From positions 124,001 to 188,000 of the forward strand of contig NZ_JYLF01000008.1 in assembly GCF_001043055.1 (NCBI RefSeq): a stretch of 64,000 nt of DNA, written 5' to 3'. Positions 62,118 to 64,000 of this stretch are shown here, piece after piece (the first letter of the stretch is position 1; each line of letters starts with the position of its first letter). This DNA comes from Pseudomonas weihenstephanensis (GTDB lineage: Bacteria > Pseudomonadota > Gammaproteobacteria > Pseudomonadales > Pseudomonadaceae). The position numbers were made by a program, and so were the translations under genes. The notes beneath the pieces were generated by a model. It searched no databases and was not told where the DNA came from. It saw only the letters and a program-made list of their open reading frames with translations.

Positions 62118-62954
62118 TCAAGACCTTCTTTTGCAATGTAATTCGGGCGCCCCGTATCCCCAAGTGATTATAGTTTTGGCCTGCTGTTCCCAGAGCGTTT
62201 CATTGCGCCCAAGATACTTTAAGCCACTGCCACCTGACTGCTGGTACATGAGCGATACGCTGTCGCCACGCTCCGCGATTAATGTCGGCGGATCGGTTTT
62301 AAAGAACATGACAGAAACCTCGCTGGCAGGCTTTCCTTCGCATTCGTAATAGAAAGGGCCGATTCCCGGTACCAGTCTGTACCGTGCTTGCAACTCGGCG
62401 ATGCGACGCTGGTACTCTATGCGCAAGCATGCACCGACGTCATCACTCTTCCAGCAATCGTCGCGACCCTTTATCCATCCACGTTGTTCTGCTTTAAGCC
62501 GTGGGGGATGCTCGTTACCGGCCTTGATTCTTGCGCTGTCATAAACTACTGACAGATTGAGATCGAGCGCGGATAACGCCTTGTCCTCACATATCATCGC
62601 TTCGATAGCGCCGGGTTTCACATTTGCGCAATCGTAAGAAGGGCCAGGCGTCACATTGGCTGTTGACGATTTCCTCGTACTGCCCTCGGCCCCTTGCATC
62701 CCATTGATTTGCTGATCAATGTATTGGCACCACTGATCGGAGCTTCGTTCAGGGACATTTGGCCTATCGCGAACCCTTAATTTGAATTCGATCACCGACT
62801 TCCATTCATCGGAGCCTATATCCGGCCCATGCCCTTGCCCGTCAGTTGTATGCAGTATCTTATCGATCGATTCATACCATTGGTGAGTGCATATCGTTTG
62901 AGCCTGAGCAACGCCTGTGGCGCCAACCAACAACAAAACCAGATATTTTTTCAT
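62118..62954 (-). CDS. LprI-MliC fusion lysozyme inhibitor
   Basis: 278 residues from MKKYLVLLLVGATGVAQAQ, a Sec signal; the longer frame to 63002 adds 16 non-signal residues. The middle domain (SYDCANVKPGAIEAMICEDK ... GWIKGRDDCWKSDDVGACLR) is of the LprI/DUF1311 type with paired cysteines. The C-terminal domain (FYYECEGKPASEVSVMFFKT ... RGDSVSLMYQQSGGSGLKYL ... LHCKRRS) is MliC-like, which inhibits C-type lysozyme. It probably protects the periplasm from lysozymes. It is intact, close to attR. Confidence 0.82.
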   Translation of the reverse strand: MKKYLVLLLVGATGVAQAQTICTHQWYESIDKILHTTDGQGHGPDIGSDEWKSVIEFKLRVRDRPNVPERSSDQWCQYIDQQINGMQGAEGSTRKSSTANVTPGPSYDCANVKPGAIEAMICEDKALSALDLNLSVVYDSARIKAGNEHPPRLKAEQRGWIKGRDDCWKSDDVGACLRIEYQRRIAELQARYRLVPGIGPFYYECEGKPASEVSVMFFKTDPPTLIAERGDSVSLMYQQSGGSGLKYLGRNETLWEQQAKTIITWGYGAPELHCKRRS

Positions 62955-63262
62955 GCGTTGTCCTTTTTGATTTAAGCAGTTGCCAAGACCCGGCCTAAGC
63001 ATGATTCCTTCCCCAGCGTTCGGTTAAAAATATTCGATTTAGCTGAAGACCTACGCCAGTTCTTAGCGGAAAGCAGTAGCTCACACACTATTACTCGCTT
63101 TAGTTTAAGGTGGTCCGGTGGGCACATATACAAGCATGCACAAAACCCATCCTACAGCCCACGGTTTACCGTTTGCCAATGCACGAAAATCAGTGATTTC
63201 TTTCTGCCAAAATAAATAGATTATTTTTTTAATTACAGTGAGTTACGAAATTTACGCTCGAA
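62955..63262. other. AT-rich gap before attR, no gene seen
   Basis: 308 bases, markedly AT-rich near 63200-63250 (long A/T runs) compared with the core genome. No frame or RNA is recognised. It is the right inner end of the island. Confidence 0.4.
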
Positions 63263-63314
63263 CATGGGGGGCTAGGGGCCGAGTGTTCGAATCACTCCGT
63301 CCCGACCATATTCT
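63263..63314. repeat. attR direct repeat
   Basis: 52 bases copying the tRNA-Pro 3' half and TATTCT, with two substitutions relative to attL. It does not form a full tRNA: the D arm and acceptor 5' strand are absent. Confidence 0.93.
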
Positions 63315-63315
63315 T

Positions 63316-63695
63316 CAATGGCTTTGGACTGGTCCTGCATGTCCATCCCAAAGGCTACAGATCCTGGCAAGTGGTCATCAATTTAGGCCGCGGTAAAAAA
63401 ATCCATCAGACTTTTTCGCTTCTTAAATACGGTGGTGAGGCGATGGCGTATCAGGCAGCGCGAACGTTCAGGGACGAGATGGTGCTCAGCCATCCTCCAC
63501 AGCAGCAACACGAGCGGCTATGTGGTGTATACAAGCTGGGTGGCTCAGACGCTCAAGTATGACGGCAAGTATGTGCGCAAGTTCTTTAACGTTGCTCCGC
63601 TGGGCGAAGAACAGGCCTTGGCACTTGCCAGCGAGAACAGATTTCCAACCGCCAGTGCCGTAACGTCGGTAGGGAGCGTTTGTATCAGGAACTGA
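63316..63695 (+). pseudogene. AP2-domain-like DNA-binding gene, truncated and frameshifted
   Basis: Two related segments in different frames: HPKGYRSWQVVINLGRGKKI, then HQTFSLLKYGGEAMAYQAAR, then TFRDEM in the first, and SGYVVYTSWVAQTLKYDGKY, then VRKFFNVAPLGEEQALALAS in the second, changing frame near 63495. The pattern of short beta-strands followed by a YGGEE-A-A helix is that of bacterial AP2/integrase-type DNA-binding repeats. No start codon fits. It directly abuts attR, outside the island as defined here. Confidence 0.6.
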
Positions 63696-64000
63696 TTTGC
63701 AGGCAGAAAAGCAGTCCAGAGCAATGAATCGATTTAGCCTGTGGACAGCTGCTACTTGCTAAAGGGGACTCATCCATGCAGTTGAGACGGTGAGTGGCCT
63801 GAAAGTAGAGCCGTTTTCAGGCGTCGGGGCTACGCCGAAGAGGTCAAGCGAAGCCCCTTAAACCCCACGTGCCGCCCCTTGATTCATCTGCCTTGCGCCA
63901 GACCATGGTTGCAGTCGTTGGGCTTGACCAGCGGCTACGGTGAAGTGCTGGGTTTGCCTAGCAAAATCTCCGTGCTTTGTTGCTGGTTTGCAGATCGCCG
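63696..64000. other. Window end, no supported gene
   Basis: 305 bases after the AP2-like remnant. I see no frame, RNA gene or repeat that I can support; a gene may start beyond the window. Confidence 0.35.

Larger units (their letters stand above)
53423..63314. mobile_element. 9.8-kb integrative genomic island (degraded prophage) at tRNA-Pro
   Basis: Bounded by direct repeats attL (53423-53474) and attR (63263-63314), 52 bases with two mismatches, derived from the tRNA-Pro 3' half. The inside holds a broken tyrosine integrase at the tRNA end, P2/R-tailocin-type tail and lysis remnants (gpX, gpD, Rz, Rz1), a gutted adenine methylase, a toxin/immunity-like cassette, a chemoreceptor, a cysteine hydrolase, an IS66 remnant and a lysozyme inhibitor. 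No replication, capsid or terminase genes remain. With the integrase dead, it is probably fixed in place. Confidence 0.88.

Noticed and set aside
63263..63308. Second tRNA-Pro gene at the right junction
   Set aside because: Only the 3' half is present; the acceptor 5' strand and D arm are missing, so it is an att repeat.
1..64000. CRISPR arrays and restriction or retron systems
   Set aside because: No regularly spaced repeats and no cas, restriction or reverse transcriptase frames; the only tandem repeats are the short duplications listed.

Overview
The window is chromosomal DNA of a fluorescent Pseudomonas. A pyoverdine locus with PvdS-type promoters, the RlmM/TusA/PdxB block and the thrS-infC-rpmI-rplT-pheST-ihfA block all read as fluorescens-lineage Pseudomonas. 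The species cannot be fixed from the sequence alone.

Layout. (1) 1-9110, housekeeping: the 5' part of acnA (cut by the window edge), rlmM-tusA, a MATE exporter, pdxB, a small PA1571-like protein, an MsbA-like ABC exporter, ppnP and a DEDDh exonuclease. (2) 9331-35066, pyoverdine locus: a periplasmic solute-binding protein, the hydroxyornithine acyltransferase pvdYII, the iron-starvation sigma factor pvdS (with a Fur box), pvdG, the 4333-residue chromophore synthetase pvdL, then pvdH and an mbtH-like gene. Three TAAAT-N16-CGT iron-starvation boxes (one with a single mismatch) precede pvdYII, pvdG-pvdL and pvdH-mbtH. A disulfide-exchange operon (dsbG, TlpA-like, dsbD), a two-component system and a CycA-type permease sit between pvdL and pvdH. 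(3) 35150-43627, nutrient scavenging: a periplasmic asparaginase, then rbsBACRKD plus an exported nucleoside hydrolase behind a promoter with a perfect LacI-type operator. (4) 43661-45658, small genes: an I78 inhibitor-like lipoprotein and a cold-shock protein among them. (5) 46022-53308, translation block: thrS, infC (AUU start), rpmI, rplT, pheS, pheT, ihfA and a MerR regulator, ending at tRNA-Pro(GGG).

(6) 53423-63314 is a 9.8-kb genomic island bounded by 52-bp direct repeats of the tRNA-Pro 3' end (50/52 identical). It is a collapsed P2/R-tailocin-like prophage: a broken tyrosine integrase, a gpX fragment, a gpD fragment joined by deletion to the Rz spanin tail with an intact nested Rz1, and a DNA adenine methylase missing its middle. 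Between gpX and gpD lies a cassette of a LysM-like, glycine-zipper protein (putative pore-forming toxin) and a three-helix membrane protein (putative immunity), with its own terminator. The toxin gene is frameshifted by a perfect 11-bp tandem duplication, so loss of one copy would restore a 451-residue protein. Further island cargo is a chemoreceptor, an isochorismatase-like hydrolase, an IS66 remnant, a probable MITE and an LprI-MliC lysozyme-inhibitor fusion. Beyond the right repeat lies a degraded AP2-like DNA-binding gene.

The most interesting part is the island: a toxin/immunity-like cassette spliced into tail genes, and inactivation by short tandem duplications.
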